DNA of 64,000 nt, taken from contig NZ_CANMRN010000001.1 in NCBI RefSeq assembly GCF_947500265.1, positions 558,001 through 622,000 of the forward strand. The letters are read 5' to 3'. The notes under the pieces are model-generated. The model worked only from the letters and a program-made list of their open reading frames with translations. It ran no database searches and was not told the DNA's origin. The stretch's first letter is position 1. Every line of letters begins with the position of its first letter. Made by a program: the position numbers and the translations under genes. Positions 37,227 to 46,842 of the stretch are shown one piece after another. This DNA comes from an uncultured Psychrobacter sp. Its GTDB lineage: Bacteria > Pseudomonadota > Gammaproteobacteria > Pseudomonadales > Moraxellaceae.

Positions 37227-40205
37227 TTGGCGAACTCTAGGCAGCCTAATCTGATGGATTTTTTTGGTGAACAGCGGATACGTACGCGGCGCAGTCTATT
37301 ACTTTATGGACTGTTTTTCCTGATTGTACTTGCTCATATGGCTGTAGGACTGGCTGTCATGTCTATACTGTTGACTGTATTTACAGGCGGTATATATCAT
37401 TGGGTATTGGTTCTGGTCATTGTCTTGACGTTAGGCAGTTTCGTTGGTGGTAGTTTTTTAGAGTATCGACGCCTGCGAGCAGGTGGCCGCGCTATTGCTC
37501 AGCGAGTAGGAGCGGTTAGGCTGTTTATCGATAACAGTCAAGAACCATGGGAGCACAGTCAAGGAGTCGCTCATCAACACGAAGCTGAAGAAAAGGTTCG
37601 CTATAGTTCACGTCATATAGTAGTACGTGACGAGCGCGATTTTCCGCCCGTCTATCGCCGCTATTATGAAATTGCACAGCAACTGGCCATTGCGGCAGGT
37701 TTGCAAACCCCTATTTTATATGTGCTACCTGACGAGCAGGGTATCAATGGTTTTGTCGCTGGTCGCCATAGCCAAGATATGGTACTTGTCGTTACCCAAG
37801 GTGCGCTAGATAAACTGTCTGATGAGGCGCTATACGGACTCATCGGTCATGAATATGGTCATATATTGCACGGTGATGCTACGTTCAATTTACAGCTGAT
37901 GGTGGTATTGGCAGGCTTGCAGATACTATACGACTGGAGTGACCCTATATCAAATCATATCTCTAATTACCGTTATTTTGATAGCGATAGTATCTCCCAA
38001 AAGTCTTTATCACAAAGACAGGTTGATACGCTTGCACGCAATACAGAAGCGCAAACGGCCAATTTCAACACGCATAGTGAATGGGTCGCCTACTGGCAGC
38101 AGCAATCACAACAACAGCAGTCCTCAGCCAAGCGTCAGTCTAAATGGGTACAAACATCGCCTATAATAGATCGTCAAGCCCCGCGTAGTGTCTGGACATT
38201 GCTACTGCATGGTTTAAGCTTCTCTAGCATGGCAAGCGCGCAGTTGATTAAGCACAGTTTTAATCGTGAGCGCGAGCTACTTGCTGATGCCACCAGCGTT
38301 CAGTTAACACGTACGCCTGCGATTATCGAAACCTTAAAAGCCATTCATCAAGACTCGCTCGGCTCGCGTTTGTCTGGCATCGCCGATATCAATGGACTCA
38401 GCCATTTTTTCTTTGCTAGTAGTGGGGCAGACTTAGGGGATGTGTCGTGGTTTGCCACCCATCCAAGCCTGACTGAGCGTATGAGCGCTATTAATGCGGA
38501 TGCTTATCATAAGTTCGCGGTACAAATCGCTAAAGAAAAGCGAATAAATCAGCAAAAGGTCAAAGAAATATATAGGCAACGCCGCTTAGGTGATTGGGGA
38601 GCAACAAAAGAAAATAACCTACATGAAAAATCGCTAGAAAAAAGCGTGCAGCATTCGTCAGTATTTGAGACTCAAACAGCTGCAACGATTAATACAGGTG
38701 ACACTAAACAGCCAGATGATAGAAAAGTTCTTGCTGAATCTATAAGCGACAATCGTAATACGGATAGTAGCGAATCAGGGATTGATGACGGTTTAGAGTT
38801 TGCCGTAGAGGCTGATGTGGTAATTGATGGGCGACTTCAGGTACAGGCCGAAGACGTTGGTACTCATCAGCTGTTAAAACCGTGGCAGGCCAAACCGGAC
38901 GCCGACCTACCAGAAAACACACTAATTGAAGTTAGCGATATTAAAAAGGTGTCATTACCTCAGTATATACTCAATCATAGTTATCATCCTTTAGGTGCGC
39001 TAGCATTAGTCGAAGCTGTCTTGCTTTGTCATCAGCATCCATCATTATCAACGACTGTCATGTATAGTTTGAATGATATTTGGAATGATATTTGGAATGA
39101 TGGCTTCTCTGTTGCGACTGACACGACCCGCAATGAGCAAATACTACCGCATACGATAGACCATCAGCTACTGACGATAGTGTCCCGTCTTGATAGACGT
39201 TTAGACAGCGCTTTGATTGAGCTCGCTTTAAACCAATTGCGTCAACAGGATTTATCTGAACTATGTATCGAAGATCTAAAGCTCAAAAGTAAACACGATC
39301 ATAGTCACGACAGTCATCAGTACTATAAAAAACAAGAAAAATGCCGTACGATGTTGTTGCGTTATCAGCAGGGCATATTTGAGTTGTTTAACCAACAGCT
39401 GACATCTGACTTAACCAAAAGCTTAGCTTATGATTCGTCAGATCAAAATATACCTAGTGATAACGCTCATGCGATTGCCATTGCTCTGAATAACTCGTTA
39501 GCTTTAACACTTCAAAAATCGCCAATATTATCACTATGGCAAGCGCTACATTTGCAGCAGTTGCTACCGATATTGTCTAAAGTTTTACAAGATACGGATG
39601 CGCAGTCTCTATGGCCGCAAATACTGAAGACTGGTATGGAAGACGTAAGGGCGCAATTGGACCCTTCAGGTCAGGTGTTTACAGGACTTAGTAAATCAGA
39701 AGTATCAGTTGTTGTCTTATTGGCTTATCGACTATCAAAAGATGCAAAAGGCCAGATGATTTCAATGCATGACCGATCGTTATTGAGTGAGGGTAACGAC
39801 AGTGTGGCGCATTATATTGTAGATTTGAGACGGCATGCGCGCTTGATTAATATTGATCTGGTGACAGTAAGCGACGTTAATTTACAGTGGCTATTATTGA
39901 CCGCACAGCACTTGAATAGCATTCAGTTATTGGCGATTATTTCTGCGGTTCCTGTCTCTACCAATCACTCTATCAAGCGCTTGGTAGATGCTCAGAATGC
40001 TGATAATTATCGAGAGAAGCAACAGGACGGTAGCCAAATAGATTATAATGAAAGTGAGATAAGTCAGCCTACTCATAATGAATACCGCCAATGGCTAAGT
40101 ACGTTGCATACGGTGATGTTACACGATACGATAATCAGCCAAGATGAATACGATTGTTTGTTGGCAATATCAGAGCGTTGGCTCGGTATTCGACAGCTAT
40201 TTTGA
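37227..40205 (+). CDS. Very large M48-family membrane metalloprotease
   Basis: 992 residues if the TTG at 37227 is used (AAGG upstream at a long spacing); an ATG at 37254 would give 983. Two transmembrane helices (about 25-53 and 59-77) precede an HtpX-like peptidase domain: zinc motif HEYGH at 208-212, and a downstream zinc Glu in FNRERELLADATSVQL. A putative loop of about 60 residues rich in Gln and Ser lies between them. Beyond residue 400 comes a 590-residue extension: an acidic linker, then helical repeats with no recognised domain. HtpX itself is about 290 residues. It probably cleaves membrane or misfolded proteins together with LemA. Confidence 0.85.
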   Translation: MANSRQPNLMDFFGEQRIRTRRSLLLYGLFFLIVLAHMAVGLAVMSILLTVFTGGIYHWVLVLVIVLTLGSFVGGSFLEYRRLRAGGRAIAQRVGAVRLFIDNSQEPWEHSQGVAHQHEAEEKVRYSSRHIVVRDERDFPPVYRRYYEIAQQLAIAAGLQTPILYVLPDEQGINGFVAGRHSQDMVLVVTQGALDKLSDEALYGLIGHEYGHILHGDATFNLQLMVVLAGLQILYDWSDPISNHISNYRYFDSDSISQKSLSQRQVDTLARNTEAQTANFNTHSEWVAYWQQQSQQQQSSAKRQSKWVQTSPIIDRQAPRSVWTLLLHGLSFSSMASAQLIKHSFNRERELLADATSVQLTRTPAIIETLKAIHQDSLGSRLSGIADINGLSHFFFASSGADLGDVSWFATHPSLTERMSAINADAYHKFAVQIAKEKRINQQKVKEIYRQRRLGDWGATKENNLHEKSLEKSVQHSSVFETQTAATINTGDTKQPDDRKVLAESISDNRNTDSSESGIDDGLEFAVEADVVIDGRLQVQAEDVGTHQLLKPWQAKPDADLPENTLIEVSDIKKVSLPQYILNHSYHPLGALALVEAVLLCHQHPSLSTTVMYSLNDIWNDIWNDGFSVATDTTRNEQILPHTIDHQLLTIVSRLDRRLDSALIELALNQLRQQDLSELCIEDLKLKSKHDHSHDSHQYYKKQEKCRTMLLRYQQGIFELFNQQLTSDLTKSLAYDSSDQNIPSDNAHAIAIALNNSLALTLQKSPILSLWQALHLQQLLPILSKVLQDTDAQSLWPQILKTGMEDVRAQLDPSGQVFTGLSKSEVSVVVLLAYRLSKDAKGQMISMHDRSLLSEGNDSVAHYIVDLRRHARLINIDLVTVSDVNLQWLLLTAQHLNSIQLLAIISAVPVSTNHSIKRLVDAQNADNYREKQQDGSQIDYNESEISQPTHNEYRQWLSTLHTVMLHDTIISQDEYDCLLAISERWLGIRQLF

Positions 40206-40319
40206 TGAGTATGAATCTAGTATTTGATTAATAGTGTGAAGTATATTCTGTGAGAGCTGCCAAAACCATAAAAACATCTATAAATGATATAAACAAAATG
40301 AGTAGGATAGTAGAGTCGA

Positions 40320-41204
40320 ATGAGTGATACCCAAGACCCGCTAACTGTATTACAGCGCCGTGTGCAGCAACGCCAAATTCTAGCGATGATGGGTATCAAT
40401 CAGTGGGTGCAGCCTGAGTCAAAAACCATCAATATGGCTGACATTACGACAGCTTCGGTTGAGCAATCACATATTGATTCCACTGTTATTGAGGCTAACA
40501 ACAACGAAGTAGTGAGCGCTAAAGCTGTAAACGCAGTTGATCAACCGGCTGATGGTTATCATATCAATGACTATAATGCTAACGGCTATGTTACCGATGA
40601 GTATGATCCTGATTTGCAAGCTACCACTGAACAGATGGCTAGCGAGCAGAGCCCTGTTACTTATAGTTTTGATTCCGTTGATTCGAATACGGTCAGTTCA
40701 GATGCGGTTAGCTCAAGTGCTGGGTTTAACTATCATGACATCCCAAGTGCTGCATCGAACCAAACTGCTGTAACCTCTACGAATGCACCTATTGAGCAAC
40801 CTCAATGTAATAATGATGACAGCATAAATGATGATAGCTTGAAAAAAGTAGCACCATTTGACTTGCAAGGTGGCCGCTATAATGACTGGGTAATATTGGT
40901 TGATATCAAAGCGCTAGATAGTGACAGTCAAAAGCTATGGCAAAACATCACCCAAGCGCTATCAATCACTTGTGAGACAACATCATTTCCGATTTGCGAC
41001 GGTATGGACACTGCTGAGCTTGCCAATGCCAGTCTTGCAGGATATATCTTTCGAATTGGCCGAAGCGAAGAGATACAAGTTGCTGCACTGACGGCGCTGC
41101 CTGCCGGCCTCCAACATCCCAATCTGACTACTGTGCCGACATTAGAAGAAATGCTCGTAGACAGTGATGCTAAACGTCAGCTGTGGGAGCAGATATCTCA
41201 TTGA
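40320..41204 (+). CDS. Putative divergent HolD (DNA polymerase III psi subunit) with acidic insertion
   Basis: 294 residues, no signal peptide. The N-terminus RQILAMMGINQWVQPES resembles the chi-binding start of psi (in E. coli QLQQLGITQWSLRRP). The last 105 residues again follow psi: DWVILVDIKALDSD, GYIFRIGRSEEIQVAAL, then LTTVPTLEEMLVDSDAKRQL and a terminal WEQI, matching the psi end ALTDLRANPTARAALWQQI. Between them, residues about 36-185 are an acidic, Asn/Ser/Thr-rich, probably disordered insertion. Psi is normally about 135 residues. It lies between the M48 protease and serC. The identification is mine from pattern similarity and needs a profile search. Confidence 0.5.
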   Translation: MSDTQDPLTVLQRRVQQRQILAMMGINQWVQPESKTINMADITTASVEQSHIDSTVIEANNNEVVSAKAVNAVDQPADGYHINDYNANGYVTDEYDPDLQATTEQMASEQSPVTYSFDSVDSNTVSSDAVSSSAGFNYHDIPSAASNQTAVTSTNAPIEQPQCNNDDSINDDSLKKVAPFDLQGGRYNDWVILVDIKALDSDSQKLWQNITQALSITCETTSFPICDGMDTAELANASLAGYIFRIGRSEEIQVAALTALPAGLQHPNLTTVPTLEEMLVDSDAKRQLWEQISH

Positions 41205-41296
41205 GTTGTATGAAAACTGACATCGATACCAATGCCTTTATCAACAAACTGAAATAAAAAACATCCTTTTATTTCATCATACCTAGGACTGTGATT

Positions 41297-42424
41297 ATGC
41301 CTACAACCCCAACGTCTACAGCAACTGCCACACCGCATCGCCTGCCAAATTTTTGTGCTGGACCTGCTACCATGCCAACAGCCGTATTAGAGCGCGCGCA
41401 GAGCGAACTGCTTGATTGGCAAGGTCGCGGCCTGTCGGTCATGGAAGTCAGCCATCGTAGCAAAGAGTATATGGCCATTACTGACAAAGCAGAAGCTAAG
41501 CTACGCACGCTTATGGAAATACCAGATAACTACAAAGTGCTATTTTTGCAAGGCGGCGCAAGTTTGCAGTTTTCTGCAATTCCATTGAACCTGTTAAATG
41601 GTGGACGCGGTGACTATTTGACGACAGGTGCATGGTCAGGCAAAGCGATCAAGGAAGCCAAGCGCTATGAAGCACTGGGTCTGGGCGAGATTAACCTAGT
41701 TGCGACTGGCAAAGAGAATAACTTTACTGACCTACCAGCGCAAAGCGATTGGAATATCAGTGAAGACGCCGCTTATTTTCATTACTGTGCCAATGAAACA
41801 ATTCATGGCCTACAGGTATTTGAGCCACCACAAGTAGATGCGCCAATTATTGCTGATATGTCATCTTGTATCTTGTCGCAGCCGATAGATGTGTCTAAAT
41901 TTGGCATGATCTACGCGGGCGCACAGAAAAACATTGGTCCTGCAGGTCTGGTTATTGTCATTATCCGTGATGATTTGATGGGGCAGGCCAGCGAATGGTG
42001 TCCTATGCTGCTGAATTATGAGCATCAAGCTGATAAAGAGTCTATGTCTAATACGCCAGCGACGTACTCTTGGTACTTAGCTGGGTTAGTGTTTGATTGG
42101 TTGGAAGAGCAGGGCGGTGTGGCTGCTATCGGTAAAATAAATCAGCAAAAAGCCGACTTACTTTATAAGACAATCGATGACAGCAGTTTTTATAATAATC
42201 CAGTAGATTCTAAGTATCGCTCTATCATGAACGTGCCGTTTACTTTAGCAGACAGCAGCCTTGATAAAGTATTCCTAGAAGAGTCAGAAAAAGCTGGCTT
42301 GTTAAATCTAAAAGGTCATCGTGATGTGGGCGGTATGCGAGCCAGTATCTACAATGCCGTGCCACTTGAGTGGGTACAGCAGCTGGTTGACTTTATGATT
42401 GCCTTTGAAAAAAAGCACGCCTAA
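41297..42424 (+). CDS. serC: Phosphoserine aminotransferase
   Basis: PLP enzyme of serine biosynthesis, converting 3-phosphohydroxypyruvate and glutamate to phosphoserine; in many bacteria it also serves PLP synthesis with pdxA. 375 residues from the ATG at 41297 (AGGA 8 bases upstream; the GTG at 41291 is rejected). Motifs: NFCAGPATMP, SHRSKEY, LFLQGGASLQFSAIP, YCANETIHG, ADMSSCILSQPIDVSKFGMIYAGAQKNIGPAG with the PLP Lys, TPATYSWY and GHRDVGGMRASIYNAVPLE. Terminator follows. Confidence 0.96.
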   Translation: MPTTPTSTATATPHRLPNFCAGPATMPTAVLERAQSELLDWQGRGLSVMEVSHRSKEYMAITDKAEAKLRTLMEIPDNYKVLFLQGGASLQFSAIPLNLLNGGRGDYLTTGAWSGKAIKEAKRYEALGLGEINLVATGKENNFTDLPAQSDWNISEDAAYFHYCANETIHGLQVFEPPQVDAPIIADMSSCILSQPIDVSKFGMIYAGAQKNIGPAGLVIVIIRDDLMGQASEWCPMLLNYEHQADKESMSNTPATYSWYLAGLVFDWLEEQGGVAAIGKINQQKADLLYKTIDDSSFYNNPVDSKYRSIMNVPFTLADSSLDKVFLEESEKAGLLNLKGHRDVGGMRASIYNAVPLEWVQQLVDFMIAFEKKHA

Positions 42425-42478
42425 GCAAAATAATAACTGCTAGCGTATAAAGTCTTTATACATAAACTGCACGTTAAG

Positions 42479-42513
42479 AAAGGCGCAACTGATCATGGTT
42501 GCGCCTTTTTTAT
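42479..42513 (+). terminator. Intrinsic terminator after serC
   Basis: AAGGCGCAAC and GTTGCGCCTT pair around an 8-base loop, followed by T residues. Confidence 0.9.
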
Positions 42514-42553
42514 ATGTATAAACAAACAGTTTGGTCATGCTAGCACGTAGTAA

Positions 42554-42618
42554 TAATGGTTTGCCGTGGATATGACTTAATGCTATCACCATTAAGTCAT
42601 ATCCACGGCAAACCATTA
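42554..42618. repeat. Long perfect inverted repeat (29-base arms, 7-base loop)
   Basis: The left arm starts TAATGGTTTGCCGTGG (42554-42582) and the right arm is its exact complement ending CGGCAAACCATTA (42590-42618), with the loop CTATCAC. There is no T run, so it is not a normal terminator. A second, shorter inverted repeat (TTAGGTT-AAAA-AACCTAA, 42616-42633) overlaps its right edge. It may be a palindromic element or joined transposon ends. Confidence 0.85.
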
Positions 42619-42729
42619 GGTTAAAAAACCTAAGTTTGTTATGATAAAATTTTGCTATAACGCTGTTTTGCTGTCAGGCTTTACGTTTTGATATTTATAT
42701 TGGTTAGCATAGAGGTTTGTTATAACGTC

Positions 42730-44565
42730 ATGATAATAAAAAACGCCCTGTTAAAAGCTGTATTGCTAACCATCACCGTCAGTTGGATACCGAGCAGTAT
42801 CGCTGCACCTATCACGACGACTGCGCTTGGGCACAATAGCCCTACTGAGTACATCAATGCACCTTACTTACCTTATGCCAATCCAAAAGCGCCATCAGGA
42901 GGCACGCTTTCTCTAGATGCTCGCGGTACGTTTAATAGCGCCAATAAATGGATGACCACAGGCGTCGCGATGATTGGCACAGACTATCTGTATGATACTT
43001 TGATGACTGGCTCATTAAATGAAGCTTTTACGATGTATCCGCAGCTGGCAAGTAAAGTGACATATGATCCAGATAATACAAGCTGGATTATCTATCATCT
43101 TAATCCTAATGCTCGTTTTTGGGATGGGTCGGGTGTGACCAGTCGCGATGTAAAAGCAACTTTTGAGGCGATATTGAATAAAGGCCCCATGTATATTCGC
43201 AGTTATCTAAGTGATATCAAAGACATTCAAATCATTAATGATCAACAAGTAAAGTTTGTCTTTGCCTCTGCTGAAAACAAAGAGATTTTACTGACTGTTG
43301 GCCAGTTTCCTATATTTGCCAAATCTTCTATTGATACCGATTTTGAGAAAATCAGTCTGTCACCATTGATGGGTAGTGGTCCTTATAAATTGGGGCGAGT
43401 TGATGCAGGGCGTTCGGTAAGTTATATACGTGATCCCAATTATTGGGGGCGTGATTTGATGGTCAATCGTGGCCGCTACAATTTTGATATGATCAAGTTT
43501 GTTTATTATCAAAGTGATGAAATTGCCTTTGAAGGTTTTAAATCTGGTCAATACCGCTTTCGCCCCGAAAATAAAGCATCGAACTGGGTAACTGGGTATA
43601 ATTTCCCCGCAGTGAAAGCAGGGCTTATCCAAAAAGAGACGATAACCAGCCAAAATCCAGTACCGATGCAAGCGTTGGTGATGAATTTGCGCCGTCCCAT
43701 CTTTCAAGATATCAAAGTTCGTCAAGCACTGACAGCTGCCTATGATTTTGAATGGATGAATAAAACCCTATTTCACGGTCAATATGAACGCTTGCAAAGC
43801 TTTTTTCATGGCTCAGAGCTTGCCGCAAGGGGTACGCCATCTGATGCAGAGATGCAGGTATTGACGCCGTTATTATCTGAGCTTGAACCGACACAGCGAA
43901 AAGCAACATTAGCAGAATGGCAGCTACCCACCAGTGATGGGAACGGCTTTAATCGTCAAGGGTTATTAGAAGCGCGCCAGCTTCTATTAGAGGCTGGGTT
44001 TTATTATGAGGATATGAAACTATATCAACCTGATGGGTCGCTTGCTCAGATTGAGATTTTGATGACAGGCGAGACCATGGGCCGTGTCTTGTTACCTTAC
44101 ATTCGCAATCTAAAACGCTTGGGATTTAATGCTACTTTGCGTCAAGTGGATGGGCCGCAATATTATGAGCGTATGCGCCGTTTTGATTATGATATGGTCG
44201 TGGACGTATTTGCTCAAAGTCTCTCTCCTGGTGCTGAGCAAGCGGCATTCTGGGGAAGTGCTGCTGCTGACGAGCCGGGTAATCATAACAGTGCTGGTAT
44301 CAAGAGTGCAGCTGTCGATAAAGTCGTTGCTGCCCTTGGTAATGCTAAAAATCGTGACGAGATTGTACTGTATACACAGGTGTTAGATAGGTTATTGCGG
44401 GCAGGACATTATGTTGTACCGCTATACGGTAAGTCTGGCACCAATGTCGCCTACTGGGATCAGTATCGCCATACCGAAAAACTACCGACCAATGCTGTTG
44501 GTATCGATTATTGGTGGGTGGATAAAGAGGCAGAAGGGCGTATCAATAAATATTTAAAACAGTAA
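42730..44565 (+). CDS. yejA: Periplasmic peptide-binding protein of a YejABEF-type ABC transporter
   Basis: About 611 residues from the ATG at 42730, chosen because it gives a clean signal peptide (MIIKNALLKAVLLTITVSW, cleaved near IAA/P); a GAGG lies 14 bases upstream, rather far. The mature protein is a family 5 solute-binding protein: YLPYANPKAPSGGTLSLDARGTF, YDTLMTGSLNE, WIIYHLNPNARFWDGSGVTSRDV, MGSGPYKLG and DIKVRQALTAAYDFEWMN. In E. coli YejA delivers oligopeptides and microcin C. The membrane and ATPase partners follow after gloB. Confidence 0.88.
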   Translation: MIIKNALLKAVLLTITVSWIPSSIAAPITTTALGHNSPTEYINAPYLPYANPKAPSGGTLSLDARGTFNSANKWMTTGVAMIGTDYLYDTLMTGSLNEAFTMYPQLASKVTYDPDNTSWIIYHLNPNARFWDGSGVTSRDVKATFEAILNKGPMYIRSYLSDIKDIQIINDQQVKFVFASAENKEILLTVGQFPIFAKSSIDTDFEKISLSPLMGSGPYKLGRVDAGRSVSYIRDPNYWGRDLMVNRGRYNFDMIKFVYYQSDEIAFEGFKSGQYRFRPENKASNWVTGYNFPAVKAGLIQKETITSQNPVPMQALVMNLRRPIFQDIKVRQALTAAYDFEWMNKTLFHGQYERLQSFFHGSELAARGTPSDAEMQVLTPLLSELEPTQRKATLAEWQLPTSDGNGFNRQGLLEARQLLLEAGFYYEDMKLYQPDGSLAQIEILMTGETMGRVLLPYIRNLKRLGFNATLRQVDGPQYYERMRRFDYDMVVDVFAQSLSPGAEQAAFWGSAAADEPGNHNSAGIKSAAVDKVVAALGNAKNRDEIVLYTQVLDRLLRAGHYVVPLYGKSGTNVAYWDQYRHTEKLPTNAVGIDYWWVDKEAEGRINKYLKQ

Positions 44566-44666
44566 ACAGTGTTTATTATAAAGTTTGACCCGATAACAAC
44601 GGACAGCTGAGCATATATGCTGTTTTATTAAATATATGCTGTTGCTATCAAATAACAGTTAGATTA

Positions 44667-44836
44667 GGGCGTGTCCTCATTTTAAAAATGGTGATAAAAA
44701 TGAGATAAATTGCCATCAAACGAGGAAAATAGTGCAGATAATATCAAGATACTGACCAACTATTTGACGATGTTTGGCAAAATTTAGCTGTTTTTAGCCC
44801 ATTTAGAGGACACTCGTTTGAATTGAGGAAACGCCC
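44667..44836. mobile_element. MITE-like element with terminal inverted repeats
   Basis: 170 bases bounded by GGGCGTGTCCTCA on the left and, as complement, TGAGGAAACGCCC on the right (one mismatch in 13). TA flanks each end, consistent with a 2-base target duplication. The inside holds no transposase. It lies between yejA and gloB. The ends resemble those of IS5-type elements, but the parent is not in this window. Confidence 0.6.
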
Positions 44837-44888
44837 TAGATAATTCAAAATAACACGTAACAAAAATAACTACCGGTAAGGATTTAAT

Positions 44889-45668
44889 ATGAGTATTCGT
44901 ATTCACCCAATCAAAGCATTTAGTGATAACTATATCTGGACATTGATTAATGAAAATAATAAGCAGGCGATTGTCATTGATCCAGGTCAAGCCCAGCCGG
45001 TCATTGATTATCTAGAGACGCATGAGCTCGAACTAACATCGATTTGGACGACTCACCATCATCATGATCATATCGGCGGCGTCGCAGAGTTGCAGGAATC
45101 GTATCCGATGACTCATCTGGTTGCGCATAGTGAGCATGGCGTCGATGAAGATCAAACTATCAAAGACGGTAGCACGGTGAGCGCATGGGGCTGCTCTGCG
45201 CAAGTCTGGGATGTATCAGGGCATACCGCTAGCCATATGGCCTATATTTTGGATATCGATGGGCAAAAGCATTGTTTCTGCGGTGATACGTTGTTTAGTG
45301 CAGGTTGTGGACGTGTGTTTACTGGTACGATTGAGCAACTGCATGAGAGCTTTAAGCGTTTGAACGGCTTGCCTCATGAGGCGCTACTGTATCCGGCGCA
45401 TGAATATACGGCCAGTAACCTACGTTTTGGTCTATCTATTGAACCTGACAATGAATCGATGCAGCAAGCCTTAGCACGAGCAGAGGTACAAACTGAACAA
45501 GGCATGGCAACGCTACCAGTGACACTAGAGCATGAGCGCACGGTAAATGTGTTTTTACGTACACAAGAGCCGAGTGTAATCGCAGGAGTGAAATCCAAAA
45601 TGTCTATCGATGATGAGAAGTCATTGACGGTATTTGCAGCGTTACGCGAGCTGAAAAACAACTTTTAA
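44889..45668 (+). CDS. gloB: Hydroxyacylglutathione hydrolase (glyoxalase II)
   Basis: Metallo-beta-lactamase-fold enzyme that releases D-lactate and glutathione from S-lactoylglutathione, the last step of methylglyoxal detoxification. 259 residues. Metal motif THHHHDHIGGV, then VSGHTASHMAYI, CGDTLFSAGCGRVFTG and YPAHEYTASNLRF, all as in the family. A ribosome site (TAAGGA) is 6 bases or so before the ATG. It stands between yejA and yejB, an unusual place: it does not belong to the transporter. Confidence 0.95.
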   Translation: MSIRIHPIKAFSDNYIWTLINENNKQAIVIDPGQAQPVIDYLETHELELTSIWTTHHHHDHIGGVAELQESYPMTHLVAHSEHGVDEDQTIKDGSTVSAWGCSAQVWDVSGHTASHMAYILDIDGQKHCFCGDTLFSAGCGRVFTGTIEQLHESFKRLNGLPHEALLYPAHEYTASNLRFGLSIEPDNESMQQALARAEVQTEQGMATLPVTLEHERTVNVFLRTQEPSVIAGVKSKMSIDDEKSLTVFAALRELKNNF

Positions 45669-45771
45669 AGTAAGTTTTTAACAAATAGTTTGCTTTTAAG
45701 CACCTATTTAATACACCGCAATTCGCTGCTGAACGTCATTGCTATCTCTCTTTATTTAGGAAGTCGCCATT

Positions 45772-46842
45772 ATGGGTCGTTATATCTTAAAAAGACTACT
45801 ACTGATATTGCCGACACTATTTTTGATCTTGCTTGCCAACTTTGTAATAGTACAAGCAGCACCTGGCGGGCCTGTAGAGCAGCAGCTGGCACTTATCGAA
45901 CAGGGCGCAAAAGACAATGCGCTTGGCGGTAATATCGGCGCGGGCAGTGCAGGTGGTAATGACAGTACTTATCAAGGCACGCGTGGTCTCTCTGAGGAGA
46001 TGGTCGCCGCACTCAATGCCCAATATGGCTTTGATAAATCTGCCCCAGAGCGGTTTTGGCTCATGTTAAAGAACTACGCTCAGCTAGATTTTGGTGAGTC
46101 GTTTTTTAAAGGGCAGTCGGTGACCGATCTTATCGTAGAGAAGCTGCCAGTCTCGATATCGCTTGGGCTGTGGAGTACGCTGCTCATCTATATGATAGCT
46201 ATTCCATTGGGGGTCTATAAAGCGATGCATCATGGCTCAGGCATTGATAAAGCCACGGCTATGCTGCTTGCTATAGGACATGCGATACCTGTGTTTGTCT
46301 TTGCAGTGATTTTATTGGTTTTCTTTGCGGGTGGCAGCTATTGGAATATCTTTCCATTACAGGGATTGACGTCCGAAAATTTTGATCAGCTAAGCGCTCT
46401 TTGTAAAGTAAAAGATTATTTTTGGCATTTGGCGTTACCGCTGCTGGCAAGTACTGTAGGCGGTTTTGCAGGTTTGACCTATCTGACTAAATTCAGCTTT
46501 TTAGAGGAATTGGGTAAGCAGTATGTACTGACCGCTCGCGCTAAAGGCTTAGGTGAGCGTCAAGTGCTATACGGCCATGTTTTTCGCAATGCGATGTTGA
46601 TTATCATTGCAGGTATTCCAGCCGCTATTGTTGGTATCTTCTTTGCGGGTAATTTTTTGATTGAGATTATTTTTAAACTTGATGGTTTGGGATTGCTAGG
46701 TTTTGAAGCCATTCAACAACGCGATTATCCAGTGATATTTGGCACACTATTTATCTTTACCTTAGTGGGGCTGCTACTGCAGTTAATCAGTGATTTGAGC
46801 TATCACTTAATCGATCCTCGTATTGATTTTGAGGGGCGCTAA
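45772..46842 (+). CDS. yejB: ABC transporter permease, YejB-like
   Basis: 356 residues, binding-protein-dependent permease of the oligopeptide class. N-terminal helix MGRYILKRLLLILPTLFLIL, then a periplasmic loop of about 90 residues (with EQQLALIEQGAKDNALGG), then five further helices. The EAA loop is in YVLTARAKGLGERQVLYGHVFRNAML. The long first loop is typical of YejB. AGGAA lies before the ATG. The stop codon TAA overlaps the next gene's ATG by one base (TAATG). Confidence 0.92.
   Translation: MGRYILKRLLLILPTLFLILLANFVIVQAAPGGPVEQQLALIEQGAKDNALGGNIGAGSAGGNDSTYQGTRGLSEEMVAALNAQYGFDKSAPERFWLMLKNYAQLDFGESFFKGQSVTDLIVEKLPVSISLGLWSTLLIYMIAIPLGVYKAMHHGSGIDKATAMLLAIGHAIPVFVFAVILLVFFAGGSYWNIFPLQGLTSENFDQLSALCKVKDYFWHLALPLLASTVGGFAGLTYLTKFSFLEELGKQYVLTARAKGLGERQVLYGHVFRNAMLIIIAGIPAAIVGIFFAGNFLIEIIFKLDGLGLLGFEAIQQRDYPVIFGTLFIFTLVGLLLQLISDLSYHLIDPRIDFEGR

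Noticed and set aside
44640..44888. Possible IS5-type transposase remnant in the MITE
   Set aside because: All frames contain early stops; only the ends and size support a non-autonomous element.
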